Notes: generated by a model from the letters alone, not told the origin. A stretch of DNA of 64,000 bases from Colwellia psychrerythraea (GCF_000764185.1 NZ_JQEC01000039.1:124001-188000), one strand, 5' to 3'. Counted from the first letter of the stretch, positions 29,684-38,303 are shown. Numbers and translations: made by a program.

Positions 29684-30220
29684 ATGAGTATGAAAATTGG
29701 TCTTTTTTATGGCAGCACTACTGGAAATACAGAAGCAGCAGCCGAGTTAATTCAACAAAAATTATCCATGCATGAGGTTGAGTTACATGACATTTCAGAT
29801 GCCAGTGTTGAGGACTTTAGTCGATATGAGTTCTTAATTCTTGGCATTTCTACTTGGGAATACGGTGGCTTGCAAGATGATTGGCAAGCGTTTTGGGAGC
29901 AACTCGATAAAGTAGATATGGAAGGGAAAATTGTAGCTGTTTTTGGTCAAGGAGATCAAGTTGGCTATGACGAATGGTTTCAAGATGGCATTGGTATTTT
30001 ACACGATAAAGTAGTTGAACGCGGTGCGGTAGCTATTGGTTATTGCCCAAATAAAAATTACAACTTTGTTGCATCTTTAGCGCTTAATGAAAATAAAACA
30101 GAATTTTTGGGCTTAGCGCTTGATGATGATAATCAACCCGAACTGACAGAAGAAAGAGTAGATAACTGGTGTGTAGAGTTGAATGTTATGTTCACCGATA
30201 TTGCGGTAGCTATGGCATAA
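29684..30220 (+). CDS. Long-chain flavodoxin inside the biosynthetic cluster
   Basis: 178-residue FMN electron carrier. The phosphate loop is GLFYGSTTGNTEAAA (near residue 5), the first flavin-stacking loop is GISTWEYGGLQDDW, and the second region is FGQGDQVGYDEWFQDG, all typical of FldA/FldB long-chain flavodoxins including the extra loop. An AAGGAAAAATAATG start is well formed. It sits between the two CrtI-like genes, 47 bases after the first, and so should be co-expressed with the pathway. It probably passes electrons to the di-iron hydroxylase at 32010 or to the CrtI-like enzymes; no dedicated reductase is present, so a housekeeping flavodoxin reductase must supply it. Family certain, role inferred. 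Confidence 0.93.
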   Translation: MSMKIGLFYGSTTGNTEAAAELIQQKLSMHEVELHDISDASVEDFSRYEFLILGISTWEYGGLQDDWQAFWEQLDKVDMEGKIVAVFGQGDQVGYDEWFQDGIGILHDKVVERGAVAIGYCPNKNYNFVASLALNENKTEFLGLALDDDNQPELTEERVDNWCVELNVMFTDIAVAMA

Positions 30221-30258
30221 CTTCCCCACGGTATTTTTGAACTTTCTATAATACTTCT

Positions 30259-30317
30259 GAAGCTATTAGCTAAATACTAACTATTCATTAATTAAGTGTT
30301 AACTAACTAATAGCTTC
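30259..30317. repeat. Perfect 11-bp inverted repeat between flavodoxin and second flavoprotein gene
   Basis: GAAGCTATTAG (30259-30269) and CTAATAGCTTC (30307-30317) flank a 37-base AT-rich spacer in the 126-base gap. The right arm ends 30 bases before the next start and is followed by ATCTTAAAAAATTT. It could be an mRNA processing or stability hairpin, or a partial terminator with a new promoter behind it. Confidence 0.6.
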
Positions 30318-30346
30318 ATCTTAAAAAATTTAAAGAAGAGTGAGTG

Positions 30347-32017
30347 ATGTCAGAACAACAAAAATCTATCATTGTTATTGGCGCAGGAATGTCAGGTATG
30401 GCGACAGCTGCATATGCACAAATGAATGGTTATCAAAGTACTATTTTTGAATTACACGAAACGCCCGGTGGTTGCTGTACAGCATGGTATCGTAAAGACT
30501 TTACCTTTGATTGGTGCATTAGCTGGTTAAATGGCTCAGGTACTAACAATGAAATGGCGACTATTTGGGATGAGTTAGGCTGTTTGAAAGGTGTGGCAAT
30601 TAATCACGCCGATGTTTTTAATACAGTTATAGATACCCAAGGTAATAAAATTGAGTTTCATGTTGAACCCGATAAGTTAGAGGCCTCTTTAATTGCATTA
30701 TCTCCTGAAGATGAACCCTTAATTAAGGAGTTTTGTGATTATGTTAGAAAACTCAGAGGATGCATGAAGCATTACCCCTTTTTGAAAAGTCAGGGGCTGA
30801 TGACTCGTTGGGACAAAGCTAAAATGATGTGGCATTTTTTGCCGTATATGCGCACATTTATGAAAACCTTAGCTTTGACGATGGAGACGTTTTCATCAAA
30901 ATTTAAGAACCCTCAGATCGCAGAAGCCATGAACTGGATTTTTTACGACAGGCACGATCATTTCTCTTTAATGCCCTTTGCTTTTAACCTTGCTTGTGCA
31001 GCTGAACGTAATTCAGGTGTACCAGAAATAGGATCGTTAGGTTTATCGTTTAAACTCGCGGATAAAGTCACTTCATTGGGCGGAGAAATTCGTTATCAGA
31101 GTAAAGTTGAGGAGATTTTAGTTGAAAACGATGTCGCTGTAGGGATCCGTTTATCTGATGGTACAGAGCATTTTGCCGACCATGTTATTGCCGCATCAGA
31201 TAGTTACAGCATGACAAAAATGTTATTGAAAGACCGTTATCCACATCCAATACTCGAACGTATGTATGATGAAATGAAGCATAAAGCTGATGGCATGATT
31301 TTTCCTGGCTGTGTGACTATTTTTATTGCCGTAGATCATGATTATAGTGATCACCCTGCTTACAATACCTTCTTACTTCCTGATAATGTGAAAAGTAACT
31401 TCCCCGGTATGCTCCATAACGGTATACATGTACAGGTAAGAAATAAACTTTATCCTAACCAAGCACCTGAAGGTAAATCTGTCTTATATATTACTTATTT
31501 GTCCGATTATGAACCGTGGAATAACCTGAACCCAGAATCCATTAATACTCAAGGTAAAAATAAAACACGTAATCGCCATACCCGTCGTCGTCGCAGTGTT
31601 GAATATAAAACAACCAAAAAAGAAATAGGCCAGCATGTAGTTAAGTTCTTAGCGCAGCATTTTGACAAAATTGAAGAAAAAGTAGAGTACATAGATGTAT
31701 CTTCACCATTAACATCAGAGCGTTACACCGAGAATTACCAAGGGACCATTTTTGCTTGGGAGCCCTTTATGCCTGTCACTGAAGAACTTGAAAAATACCA
31801 AGATAAACATGGCCCAACCTTACCAAATTTAGCTAACCTTTATTATACAGGGCAATGGAGTGCTCATGGTGGTGTGACACGTTCTGCCTCGAGTGGTCGT
31901 CATATTGCTCAGCATTTATGTATTGATGACGGTAAAAAATTTAAAGTGTTGATACCAGAGCTAGAAACTGAAAATTTACCAAAAAACATATTAGAAAGCG
32001 ACAATAAATATGCTTAG
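30347..32017 (+). CDS. CrtI/phytoene desaturase-like FAD oxidoreductase 2
   Basis: 556-residue paralogue of the flavoprotein at 27981, with the same landmarks: SIIVIGAGMSGMATAAYAQ at the N-terminus, PGGCCTAWYRKDFTFDWCIS, SGVPEIGSLGLSF, a basic insert (TRNRHTRRRRSVEY) and a C-terminal YYTGQWSAHGGVTRSASSGRH. The pair probably catalyses two successive redox cyclisation or saturation steps on the same intermediate, as OX enzymes do in PTM clusters. The ATG at 30347 was preferred over an overlapping GTG three bases earlier; AAGAAG precedes it. Its stop overlaps the start of the hydroxylase gene by 8 bases, indicating translational coupling. Confidence 0.9.
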   Translation: MSEQQKSIIVIGAGMSGMATAAYAQMNGYQSTIFELHETPGGCCTAWYRKDFTFDWCISWLNGSGTNNEMATIWDELGCLKGVAINHADVFNTVIDTQGNKIEFHVEPDKLEASLIALSPEDEPLIKEFCDYVRKLRGCMKHYPFLKSQGLMTRWDKAKMMWHFLPYMRTFMKTLALTMETFSSKFKNPQIAEAMNWIFYDRHDHFSLMPFAFNLACAAERNSGVPEIGSLGLSFKLADKVTSLGGEIRYQSKVEEILVENDVAVGIRLSDGTEHFADHVIAASDSYSMTKMLLKDRYPHPILERMYDEMKHKADGMIFPGCVTIFIAVDHDYSDHPAYNTFLLPDNVKSNFPGMLHNGIHVQVRNKLYPNQAPEGKSVLYITYLSDYEPWNNLNPESINTQGKNKTRNRHTRRRRSVEYKTTKKEIGQHVVKFLAQHFDKIEEKVEYIDVSSPLTSERYTENYQGTIFAWEPFMPVTEELEKYQDKHGPTLPNLANLYYTGQWSAHGGVTRSASSGRHIAQHLCIDDGKKFKVLIPELETENLPKNILESDNKYA

Positions 32018-32948
32018 CTATACAACAAATTATTTAACTTCCAAATTTAACTTATACCTTGTCTTTTCGAAATTATGTTATCCAGTTATTGCCTTCATTG
32101 TTGGTTGGATAGGTTATAGCAGTTTAATAACTGGCGCTGATTTGGGCTTGAGTTCTTTTATCACCGTATTTGTGGTAATGGCTTACTTTATCGTTATGGA
32201 ACGAATTATCCCTTTTAATAAATCATGGCTGCAAACCAAAAAAGAATGGAGTAGAGACAGTATTTGTTTTGTTTTGGTTATTATCTATGGTGCATTGAGT
32301 GAAGGTATTGTTAGGTTAATTGCTCTGTCATTGGCAGTTGATGAAAACAACCTGTCACTTTGGCAAAATGCTGGTTTGGGTATTCTATTAAGTTCTTTCA
32401 TTGGTTATTGGCTTCACCGATTAGAGCATAGGCATTTATGGCTATGGGCTATCCACGGTATTCATCATGTACCTAACACCGTTAGTTTAACTAATAATAG
32501 CGTGGTGCATGTGTTTGAAGTTCTGCTTAGTGCTGTTGTTACTCAATCGGTATTATTGCTGTGTGGAATTTCTGGGGAAGGAATGTTTATTGCTGGCTTA
32601 TTTACCATATTACAGGGGTATTTTATCCATGCTAATGTTTCTGTACAACTTGGTTTTTTAAATCATGTAATTGCTACGCCTGAACTGCATCGTTTTCATC
32701 ACAGTACTTCGTTAACACAAGCAGGTAACTTTGGCTCAGATCTGAGTATTTGGGATAAATTATTTTCAACGTTTTATTATCGAAAAGGGGATGCACCAGA
32801 AACTGTAGGGGTGGTTAAGCCATATTTATTTCCCTCTTCTTTTCAAATCCATAAAGGGATTTTTCATCCATTTAAATGGTATATGAGTAAACGTGGTTAC
32901 AGACCAAGGTATATAAACGGTAAGGAGAAAAATAATGACATTAACTGA
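32010..32948 (+). CDS. Sterol desaturase/fatty acid hydroxylase superfamily di-iron enzyme
   Basis: 312-residue membrane enzyme with several hydrophobic segments and the three histidine clusters that bind the di-iron centre: HRLEHRH (His136, His140, His142), HGIHH (His149, His152, His153) and HRFHH (His227, His230, His231). The superfamily hydroxylates or desaturates unactivated C-H bonds using O2. PTM clusters carry a homologous hydroxylase acting on the ornithine-derived part of the macrolactam, which fits here though the gene is at the far end rather than in front. It overlaps the upstream flavoprotein by 8 bases and the downstream thioesterase by 14. The cluster flavodoxin is a plausible electron donor. 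Confidence 0.9.
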   Translation: MLSYTTNYLTSKFNLYLVFSKLCYPVIAFIVGWIGYSSLITGADLGLSSFITVFVVMAYFIVMERIIPFNKSWLQTKKEWSRDSICFVLVIIYGALSEGIVRLIALSLAVDENNLSLWQNAGLGILLSSFIGYWLHRLEHRHLWLWAIHGIHHVPNTVSLTNNSVVHVFEVLLSAVVTQSVLLLCGISGEGMFIAGLFTILQGYFIHANVSVQLGFLNHVIATPELHRFHHSTSLTQAGNFGSDLSIWDKLFSTFYYRKGDAPETVGVVKPYLFPSSFQIHKGIFHPFKWYMSKRGYRPRYINGKEKNNDIN

Positions 32949-33729
32949 ACCATCACTCGCTCCTTGGTTTATAAATCATAACTCCAAAAAGAACAGCCTA
33001 GCACGTTTATTTTGTTTTCCTTTTGCTGGGGGAGACGCTCAGCTATTTGCGAGTTGGCAAAAATATTTGCCTGACTCTATTGATGTAGTTGCCCTACAAA
33101 CACCGGGGAGGAGAGAGCGTTTACTGGAAAATCCTATTGCTAACTTAACACAATTGGTGTCAGAAATACTTGATCATATAGGGCCATTCACGGATAAACC
33201 ATTTTACTTTTATGGTCATAGTAATGGGGCGCTGGTGGCATTTGAACTTGCCCGCCAATTAGAGCTAAAAGGGCATGGTAACTTGCGGCATCTATTCATT
33301 GCAGCACGAAAGCCGCCTTTGTTATTGAATCGTGCTAATCCGTACCATTTATTATCGGATAAAGATTTTATACTGGCTGTTAATGCTATAGGCAGCATGC
33401 CAAGTGCAATGCTAGTCGACAAAGAGTTACAACAATTATTATTACCAACGTTAAAAGCAGACTTTTGTTTAGGTGAAACCTATCTATATGAAGATAATCA
33501 ATATCAAAGCCAGAAATTAACTGTCGGGACAACGTTATTTTATGGCACTCGGGATAAGTCGGCGACCTATGAACAAATGTTAAATTGGCAATCGTTATTA
33601 AGCGATAACTTTCAATTAAAAGCGATTCCAGGAAAACATTTTTTCATGCAAGAGCAAGAAGATATTTTACTGAGAGAAATAAATACTGTGATTAGTGATG
33701 ACTTGATTAGCGGAACTCAATCAAATTAA
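32935..33729 (+). CDS. Type II thioesterase
   Basis: 264-residue alpha/beta hydrolase of the kind that unloads wrongly charged carrier proteins on PKS and NRPS enzymes. It begins with FCFPFAGGDAQLFASW, typical of TEII (and GrsT-like) proteins, has TPGRRER, the nucleophile elbow FYGHSNGALVAFELA (Ser96), a likely catalytic Asp in YGTRDKS and His235 in PGKHFF. TAAGGAG precedes the ATG, which lies inside the end of the hydroxylase gene (14-base overlap). It differs from the integrated C-terminal TE of the megasynthase, so an editing role is likely. Such a stand-alone TE is not, as far as I know, a regular part of PTM clusters. Confidence 0.9.
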   Translation: MTLTEPSLAPWFINHNSKKNSLARLFCFPFAGGDAQLFASWQKYLPDSIDVVALQTPGRRERLLENPIANLTQLVSEILDHIGPFTDKPFYFYGHSNGALVAFELARQLELKGHGNLRHLFIAARKPPLLLNRANPYHLLSDKDFILAVNAIGSMPSAMLVDKELQQLLLPTLKADFCLGETYLYEDNQYQSQKLTVGTTLFYGTRDKSATYEQMLNWQSLLSDNFQLKAIPGKHFFMQEQEDILLREINTVISDDLISGTQSN

Positions 33730-33751
33730 TCCTAAAAAAGGAATGTAAGTA

Positions 33752-35140
33752 ATGAAGGATCTGACTCAAGGGTCAATATTAAAACACCTAGTCACCATGG
33801 CACTGCCTATGACTATTGGCATGTGTATTCAAACGTTATATGTTTTAACTGATTTATACTTTGTTGGTGAGTTAGGGGGAGCTGCGATTGCAGGTTTAAG
33901 CTTAGCGGGTAACATCATGTTTTTTATCTTCGCACTAAGCCAAATTTTTAATATTGGTACTGCTACTACAATGGCTCATGCTGTAGGTGAAAAGAATCAA
34001 TTAATTGCTAATCGTATTTTTAATCAAGCAGTTATGAGTGCGGTTGTCGCTACATTTATTGTATTATCCTTTGGCGTTTTTTTCTCCCAATGGTATTTAG
34101 TCAATAGCACACCTGATATTGAGACCATTAAGGCAGGCCTTAGTTATCTTTATTGGTTTTTACCTTGCATGGCACTACAGTTTTTAATGGTGACGTTTGG
34201 GGCCGCGCTTCGTAGTTGTGGCCTAGTGAAACCTATGATGATAGCTCAAGCAAGTTCGTTAATTATAAATATTATTTTATCTCCCATTTTAATCACTGGA
34301 ATAGGTACTGGCTTTGCTATGGGCATTGCTGGAGCTGGGCTTGCAAGCTCTATTTCTGTGGTCGTTGCTGTTGTATATTTATGGTTTTATATCGCTAAAA
34401 AACAGCAATATATCACTTTGAACCTCAAGCAATGGTTACCTGATAAAGCCATTATTCTAAGAATTGTTAATATAGGTTTTCCTGCAGGTGCTGAATTTTT
34501 GTTAATGTTTGTTTATATGACGGTGACTTACTGGGCAATTCAAGGATTTGGACCTGATGCACAGGCGGGTTTTGGCTTAGGTTCAAAAATAATTCAAGCA
34601 CTCTTTTTACCTGTAATGGCATTAGCCTTTACTTTACCAGCAGTTGCTGGGCAGAATTATGGAGCTAAAAAATATAAACGAGTAAAAAGTGCATTTTATT
34701 GGACTGTGTTACTAACCATCATATTTATGTTAATGGTGAGTTTAGTAAGCTACTTTCAGCCTTATTTATTAGTACGTTACTTTTCAAATGAACCTGAAGT
34801 TATCAAACAAAGTACAATTTTTTTACAAATTGTTTGTTTCAATTATTTAGCCACAGGGTTTATTTTTGCCTGTTCAGGCTTTTTTCAAGCGATAGGTAAT
34901 ACGTGGCCTGCATTTTTTAGTACTTCAACACGATTAGTTAGTTTTGTACTTCCTGTTGTTTACATGACTGAAAATGGGGGGTATTCGTTAGCAGATTTTT
35001 GGTACCTATCGGTATATGCCGTTATTATTCAAGCCGTAATCAGTGTTTTTTTACTCATTATAATATGGAATAGATTAGGTAAAAAAAGGGGCTTAGTACC
35101 TATTAACAATAATACAGTAGCTAATTCATTCGAAGGTTAA
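33752..35140 (+). CDS. MATE family efflux transporter, last gene of the cluster
   Basis: 462-residue transporter with about 12 membrane segments. The N-terminus (HLVTMALPMTIGMCIQTLYVLTD) and the start of the second half (ILRIVNIGFPAGAEFLLMF) have the internal similarity of MATE proteins, along with PAVAGQNYGAKKYKRVKSA, the usual second-half signature. It exports small organic compounds driven by Na+ or H+. It starts 22 bases after the thioesterase behind AAAAAGGAATG and ends the plus-strand run, so export of or self-protection from the product is likely. No obvious terminator follows directly. Confidence 0.92.
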   Translation: MKDLTQGSILKHLVTMALPMTIGMCIQTLYVLTDLYFVGELGGAAIAGLSLAGNIMFFIFALSQIFNIGTATTMAHAVGEKNQLIANRIFNQAVMSAVVATFIVLSFGVFFSQWYLVNSTPDIETIKAGLSYLYWFLPCMALQFLMVTFGAALRSCGLVKPMMIAQASSLIINIILSPILITGIGTGFAMGIAGAGLASSISVVVAVVYLWFYIAKKQQYITLNLKQWLPDKAIILRIVNIGFPAGAEFLLMFVYMTVTYWAIQGFGPDAQAGFGLGSKIIQALFLPVMALAFTLPAVAGQNYGAKKYKRVKSAFYWTVLLTIIFMLMVSLVSYFQPYLLVRYFSNEPEVIKQSTIFLQIVCFNYLATGFIFACSGFFQAIGNTWPAFFSTSTRLVSFVLPVVYMTENGGYSLADFWYLSVYAVIIQAVISVFLLIIIWNRLGKKRGLVPINNNTVANSFEG

Positions 35141-35602
35141 TAATGATCGGTGTAAGCGTCATCTGCTTAAACCTTGGATATACCATTTAGAAAGATTTGG
35201 TTATTTAGTTAGCAAGATCTTCAGTTATAGGAAATAAAGTGATTATCTAGCTAGCAGTCATAAATTGAAATATTGATAGAGTATATCGTTACTTCAGCGT
35301 GTAAATTTTGTTTTTAACAACCGTAAGTTGTTGTTTTCATTTAAACATCAAACACTCATTATCCAGAGTTCAGGTTAGTTATCATAACCTTTGTCAACGA
35401 TAACAAAATCACGTTGAGGCAATAATTCAATCAGGGCATGGCAATCTCGTTATGTTTTTTTGACGAAGTGAATTATACGAGATTACCATTTACGTATAAA
35501 ATTCAAAAAAAGATCAATAACCCCTAATCATCTCAGATATTTTTAATTCAAATTTCCATAGTTCCACTTAAAATACTAGTTTCAAGATAATGAGGGAATG
35601 GA
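35141..35602. other. Intergenic region after the cluster, containing an IS relic
   Basis: About 460 AT-rich bases separating the cluster from the zapA locus. Only the transposase fragment at 35375-35450 is recognisable. I looked for 6S RNA, which follows zapA in many gammaproteobacteria, and did not see it. Confidence 0.5.
35375..35450 (-). pseudogene. Relic of an IS5/IS4-type DDE transposase
   Basis: The minus strand reads DCHALIELLPQRDFVIVDKGYDN before a stop. An aliphatic stretch followed by V.(A/V)DKGYD is the region around the second catalytic Asp of IS5/IS4-family transposases. Only about 25 codons survive, without start or terminal inverted repeats. It marks past insertion at the edge of the biosynthetic cluster. 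Confidence 0.55.
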
Positions 35603-35638
35603 CAAAAAAACCTGATAAGCTAACGATAATACAGGTTA
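35603..35638 (-). terminator. Terminator downstream of zapA
   Basis: On the minus strand, AACCTG and CAGGTT flank a 17-base loop and run into TTTTTTTG. It lies 36 bases after the zapA stop. The loop is long, so strength is uncertain. Confidence 0.6.
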
Positions 35639-35673
35639 AGGGAGGGGGAGATAAAAGGTTAAGCGATTAATGA

Positions 35674-35982
35674 CTAGGCAATTTTTTTCTTTAGAGGTGA
35701 TAGGGCTAGTTCAATAGTTGATTGCAATAAGGCAATTTTTTCTTGATTATCTTGCTGTTCAATTTTTAGTTGCTGCTGAGTTTTTAATAAATCATTAGCC
35801 AAATTTAACGCGGTCATTAATAATGTCTGCTCTGGTGTACTGATTGCCTTGCTCGCCCCTGCTTTTTCTAAACGGTCACTTAACTCTTGCGCCGCAGATA
35901 ATAAGGCGGTTTCTTGCCCTATTGGACAAGCGATTTTCAGCTTGCGATCAACTATGTTGATTTCTACGGTTCGTTGCGCCAT
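35674..35982 (-). CDS. zapA: Cell division protein ZapA
   Basis: Small Z-ring-associated protein that crosslinks FtsZ filaments. 102 residues, near the usual length (109). The N-terminal strand-rich part (TVEINIVDRKLKIACPIGQETALLSAAQELSDRL) and the following TLLMTALNLANDLL and C-terminal coiled coil (about 60-95; KTQQQLKIEQQDNQEK) match the family. It is divergent from ygfB, which is its normal genomic partner, with 191 bases between them. Confidence 0.93.
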   Translation of the reverse strand: MAQRTVEINIVDRKLKIACPIGQETALLSAAQELSDRLEKAGASKAISTPEQTLLMTALNLANDLLKTQQQLKIEQQDNQEKIALLQSTIELALSPLKKKIA

Positions 35983-36173
35983 TTACAAAATTTCCAAGTA
36001 TTATTAATAATATAGCTATTTTTTTAGCCTATTATTTCAATGATAACGATGCTAAGCCCCCTATGCAAGTAAATAGCGTGCTTTATCGCCATTTTTTGTT
36101 ATTTTCCTTTTCTGTTATTTTGCTCAATGATACCATTACTTACTTAACTCCCCGCAATCATAGAAAGTAAATC

Positions 36174-36776
36174 ATGACTGAAGCAAACTCAAACAACGAT
36201 GCCAACAATAACTTGATGGACTTTGCTTCTATGCAAGCCATTTTGACTAGCGAAGATGTAAAGTTTCATGCCAGTGAATTACATGGTGTATTAACAGGGT
36301 TAGTTTGTGCAGGTTTTGAATTTGAAGACCAAGGTTATATGGTAATGCTAAGTGACTTATTTAATGACGGTGATGGTTTTCCACCAGCAGTAAAAAAAGC
36401 GTTCAAACAAATGTACAGTGAATTGTGGTCCAACATATTAGATGACAACTATAGCTTTAACCTTTTATTGCCCGATGATGATGACAGTATGGCCGAACGT
36501 GGTCACGCTTTAAGTGTTTGGGTACAAGGTTTTAATTTAGGTTACGGTTTACAGCAAAAAGACAGCCCTGTAGTTTCAGACGAAGTTAAAGAAGTACTTA
36601 CCGACTTTGGTGAAATTGCCAATTTATCTGATGAAATGGAAGAAGATGAAGATACTGAACAAGCGTATTTTGAAATCAGTGAATATGTTCGGATTTCAGC
36701 ATTGTTGTGTTTTAGTGAACTAGCGACACCACCAAATAGTGAGAGTCTTAGCTCAGATAAAAAAATACTTCACTAA
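36174..36776 (+). CDS. ygfB: YgfB/YecA-type UPF0149 family protein
   Basis: 200-residue cytoplasmic protein of the UPF0149 family (E. coli YgfB 192 residues), function not firmly established. The family's ELHGVLTGLVCAG, LLPDDDDSMAERGHALSVWVQGFNLGYG, SDEVKEVLTDFGEIA and ISEYVRISALL motifs are all present; the Asp/Glu-rich segment before ISEYVR is typical. It is first in the run ygfB-pepP-ubiH-ubiI, an order shared with E. coli, and starts 63 bases ahead of pepP. Confidence 0.93.
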   Translation: MTEANSNNDANNNLMDFASMQAILTSEDVKFHASELHGVLTGLVCAGFEFEDQGYMVMLSDLFNDGDGFPPAVKKAFKQMYSELWSNILDDNYSFNLLLPDDDDSMAERGHALSVWVQGFNLGYGLQQKDSPVVSDEVKEVLTDFGEIANLSDEMEEDEDTEQAYFEISEYVRISALLCFSELATPPNSESLSSDKKILH

Positions 36777-36839
36777 TTTTATAGCTGAAAATAACGGTTA
36801 GCAAAAAATTAACTCCACTATATAGGCGCGTAAATCAAC

Positions 36840-38228
36840 ATGACCACAGTTTCTTCAAATACAGTACCTTCAACTAAAGCACCTCTGAGCCAGTTACCCT
36901 TAAGTGATTTTGGCAAACATCGTGCTGCATTAATGGCAAAAATGCCAACCAACAGTGTTGCTTTATTTCCTGCGGCCAGTGAACTTACCCGAAGTAATGA
37001 TACTGAATATGCGTTTTGTCAAAATAAAAACTTTTTCTACTTAACCGGTTTTAATGAGCCAGATGCATTATTAGTATTGCTTAAAGGTGAACAGGGGCAA
37101 ACCGAGTCTATTTTATTTTCATTGCCTAAAGATGCCTTACATGAAATTTGGCAGGGCCGACGTATTGGTCAAATAAAAGCGGTACAAGATTATGGTGTTG
37201 ATGCAAGCTACCCTATTGCTGAAATTGAAAGCTTAATAGCTGATTACCTTGAAGGTAAAAGCCAAGTGTATTTTGGTTTTAGCGATCATGGTTTTGCAGC
37301 GCAAATATTTTCTTGGTTAAAACACGTAAATAGAAATATTCGCCAAGGGGCGAAAACGCCACAACATTTAACCGATGTTGACCCTATGGTCGCAGAGTTA
37401 CGTTTAATCAAAACTGAAAATGAATTGGCCTTGATGCGCCAAGCTAATCATATTTCAGGCTTAGCCCACCAACGCGCCATGCAAAAGTGCCAAGTGGGTA
37501 AATTTGAATATCAAATTGAAGCCGAAATTTTGCATGAATTCGCGCGACATGGCGCTAGACATCCTGCCTACGCCAGTATTGTTGCTGGCGGTGATAATGC
37601 CAACATTCTTCATTATACCGCTAATAGCGATGTCTTAAATAACAATGAACTTTTGCTGATAGATGCTGGCGCAGAGTTAGCGGGTTATGCTGCTGATATT
37701 ACTCGTACCTTCCCAGTTAATGGACAATTTACCGCAGCGCAAAAAGCTATTTATCAATTGGTACTCGATGCTAAAAATCTCGCTATTGACGCCATTAAAC
37801 CTGGTATGTCTTTTGCCAAATTAAATGTGCTAACTAATGCCTTTTTAACAAAAGGTCTCGTTGATTTAGGTATTTTGACTGGTGATCTAACTGAACTTAT
37901 TAGTGATAAAAAAGTGAAAGAATACTTTATTCATGGTCTAGGTCATTGGTTAGGTTTAGATGTACATGATGTTGGTGATTATCATATCAGCAGCGATAGA
38001 GAACAGCTTCGTGCTTTTGAAGAGGGCATGGTGATGACTATTGAGCCAGGTATTTATATTCCGCTAACCGATTTAACTGTTGAAGAAAAGTGGCGTGGTA
38101 TTGGAGTCCGCATTGAAGATAATATTGCGGTAACTGAAACGGGTTTTGAGAACTTTACCGTTAACTCACCTCAAACCATTGCAGATATTGAAGGCTTGAT
38201 GGCAGAAAATGCAAAAAGCATAACTTAA
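36840..38228 (+). CDS. pepP: Xaa-Pro aminopeptidase (aminopeptidase P)
   Basis: Manganese-dependent enzyme that removes N-terminal residues preceding proline. 462 residues (E. coli 441). The N-terminal creatinase-like domain (about 20-195; FPAASELTRSND, FFYLTGFNEPDALLVL) precedes the pita-bread catalytic domain. Metal-ligand blocks are LLIDAGAELAGYAADITRTFP (two Asp), GLGHWLGLDVHD (His), MTIEPGIY (Glu) and GVRIEDNIAVT (Glu). Second gene of the ygfB-pepP-ubiH-ubiI run. A run of about 15 extra Ser/Thr-rich residues opens the N-terminus. Confidence 0.96.
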   Translation: MTTVSSNTVPSTKAPLSQLPLSDFGKHRAALMAKMPTNSVALFPAASELTRSNDTEYAFCQNKNFFYLTGFNEPDALLVLLKGEQGQTESILFSLPKDALHEIWQGRRIGQIKAVQDYGVDASYPIAEIESLIADYLEGKSQVYFGFSDHGFAAQIFSWLKHVNRNIRQGAKTPQHLTDVDPMVAELRLIKTENELALMRQANHISGLAHQRAMQKCQVGKFEYQIEAEILHEFARHGARHPAYASIVAGGDNANILHYTANSDVLNNNELLLIDAGAELAGYAADITRTFPVNGQFTAAQKAIYQLVLDAKNLAIDAIKPGMSFAKLNVLTNAFLTKGLVDLGILTGDLTELISDKKVKEYFIHGLGHWLGLDVHDVGDYHISSDREQLRAFEEGMVMTIEPGIYIPLTDLTVEEKWRGIGVRIEDNIAVTETGFENFTVNSPQTIADIEGLMAENAKSIT

Positions 38229-38303
38229 TGATAGCTAAATCAAGAAAAGTCTAAGCGCAGTTAAGTAAACTCAGCACAAGTTAAATAAACATAAAAAGCT
38301 AAA

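Noticed and set aside
27981..32017. Carotenoid biosynthesis genes
   Set aside because: The two CrtI-like enzymes lack any phytoene synthase or prenyl transferase partner and are embedded in the PKS-NRPS operon.
35141..35673. 6S RNA (ssrS) downstream of zapA
   Set aside because: The position is right by synteny, but I could not find the closing stem and bulge pattern on the minus strand, and a transposase relic occupies part of the region.
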